Shown piece by piece: positions 63,463 to 64,000 of a stretch of 64,000 nucleotides of DNA (positions are counted from its first letter, which is position 1; each line of letters starts with the position of its first letter). A program made the position numbers and the translations under genes. The notes beneath the pieces are model-generated. The model ran no database searches. It saw only the letters and a program-made list of their open reading frames with translations, and was not told the origin of the DNA. Origin of the DNA: Lachnospiraceae bacterium (GTDB lineage Bacteria > Bacillota > Clostridia > Lachnospirales > Lachnospiraceae); NCBI GenBank assembly GCA_022787145.1, contig JALFVM010000182.1, positions 1-64,000 on the forward strand, given 5' to 3'.

Positions 63463-64000
63463 ATGATAGCAATCATTGATTACGATGCCGGCAATATCAA
63501 AAGTGTGGAAAAGGCATTGGTTTCTCTGGGACAGGATGTTTGTGTGACTCGCGATGCCCAGGAGATTTTATCCGCAGATAAAGTGATTCTTCCAGGGGTA
63601 GGTCATTTTGGAGACGCCATGGAAAAGCTTCACAGATATGGACTTGTCGATGTGATTCACCAGGTGGTACAACAGAAAAAGCCGTTTCTTGGAATCTGTT
63701 TGGGACTGCAGCTTCTCTTTGAGAGAAGTGACGAAGCACCTGGCGTAGAGGGACTCGGTGTGCTGAAAGGAGAGATTTTGCGTATTCCGGATCAGGAAGG
63801 GCTGAAAATACCTCATATGGGATGGAATTCTCTTCATTTGCAGAATGATGGAAGGCTGTTTCAGTCCATTCCGGAAGATACTTATGTTTATTTTGTGCAC
63901 TCCTACTATCTGAAGGCGGCCGATGAACAGATTGTAAAGGCAACGACGCAGTACAGCACTTGCATTCACGCTTCTGTGGAGCAGGACAATGTGTTCGCAT
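63463..64000 (+). CDS. hisH: Imidazole glycerol phosphate synthase subunit HisH (partial)
   Basis: ATG 63463 behind GAGGTGAGAG opens MIAIIDYDAGNIKSVEKAL and runs off the window after 179 codons. The class I glutaminase carries the oxyanion PGVGHFG and the nucleophile elbow GICLGLQLLFERS (Cys near residue 79). The C-terminal HxE part is partly outside the window. HisH supplies ammonia to HisF in histidine synthesis; hisF or hisA probably follow. Confidence 0.95.
   Translation, partial: MIAIIDYDAGNIKSVEKALVSLGQDVCVTRDAQEILSADKVILPGVGHFGDAMEKLHRYGLVDVIHQVVQQKKPFLGICLGLQLLFERSDEAPGVEGLGVLKGEILRIPDQEGLKIPHMGWNSLHLQNDGRLFQSIPEDTYVYFVHSYYLKAADEQIVKATTQYSTCIHASVEQDNVFA

Overview
The window reads as a chromosomal segment of a spore-forming, anaerobic, low-GC Firmicute of the Lachnospiraceae (Ruminococcus gnavus / Blautia / Dorea-like). 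This rests on a complete spoIIIAA-AH operon, a HydE hydrogenase maturase, an enolase and a secG-rnr-smpB block, strong AGGAGG ribosome sites, and the family-typical GACGGTTCT palindromic repeats. Genus assignment is inference from gene content.

Layout. 1-7.6 kb: XdhC and MOSC (molybdenum-enzyme maturation), a glutamate-cysteine-ligase-like enzyme, HydE, NadA, a PLP trans-sulfuration enzyme and a rhodanese-TtcA fusion. 7.6-16.4 kb: a sulfur-trafficking island with two serine acetyltransferases, LarE, a JAB/MoeB/rhodanese fusion, a family 2A encapsulin shell gene, its cysteine desulfurase cargo, a DUF2325 protein and a LacI regulator. It ends in fragments of O-acetylhomoserine sulfhydrylase, sulfite reductase and MoeB. 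16.4-18.3 kb: an AAA-ATPase/PD-(D/E)XK protein bracketed by inverted repeat arms. 18.3-23.2 kb: spoIIIA operon. 23.2-32.3 kb: prfC, a leucine-rich-repeat protein, a flavin reductase, a DMT transporter, a MoxR/VWA pair, a second AAA-ATPase/PD-(D/E)XK protein and a cyclophilin lipoprotein. 32.3-36 kb: a secreted phosphatase and YibE/F. 36-40.8 kb: a LacI-headed beta-glucan cluster in which ROK, MBL-fold, GH9 and GH1 genes are all damaged. 40.8-55.2 kb: Nudix, a CotH-kinase surface protein, a 2227-residue surface protein joining phosphodiester glycosidase and phosphatase domains, and a two-component system. 55.2-64 kb: eno, secG, rnr, smpB, ssrA (tmRNA, opposite strand), a second two-component system, a flavin reductase-rubredoxin protein and the start of hisH.

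The most interesting system is the family 2A encapsulin / cysteine-desulfurase locus (11.07-14.34 kb), flanked by serine acetyltransferase and rhodanese genes. The shell gene has lost its 5' end, and several neighbouring sulfur genes carry internal or terminal deletions, so the module looks partly dismantled. The beta-glucan cluster shows the same kind of damage. At least eight gene lesions occur in two clusters, so either real reductive decay or an assembly problem should be considered.

A second theme is a palindromic repeat family (core GGGACGGTTCT) with seven copies or arms here, usually directly behind stop codons. Its arms bracket one AAA-ATPase/PD-(D/E)XK gene and lie at the 3' end of the other.
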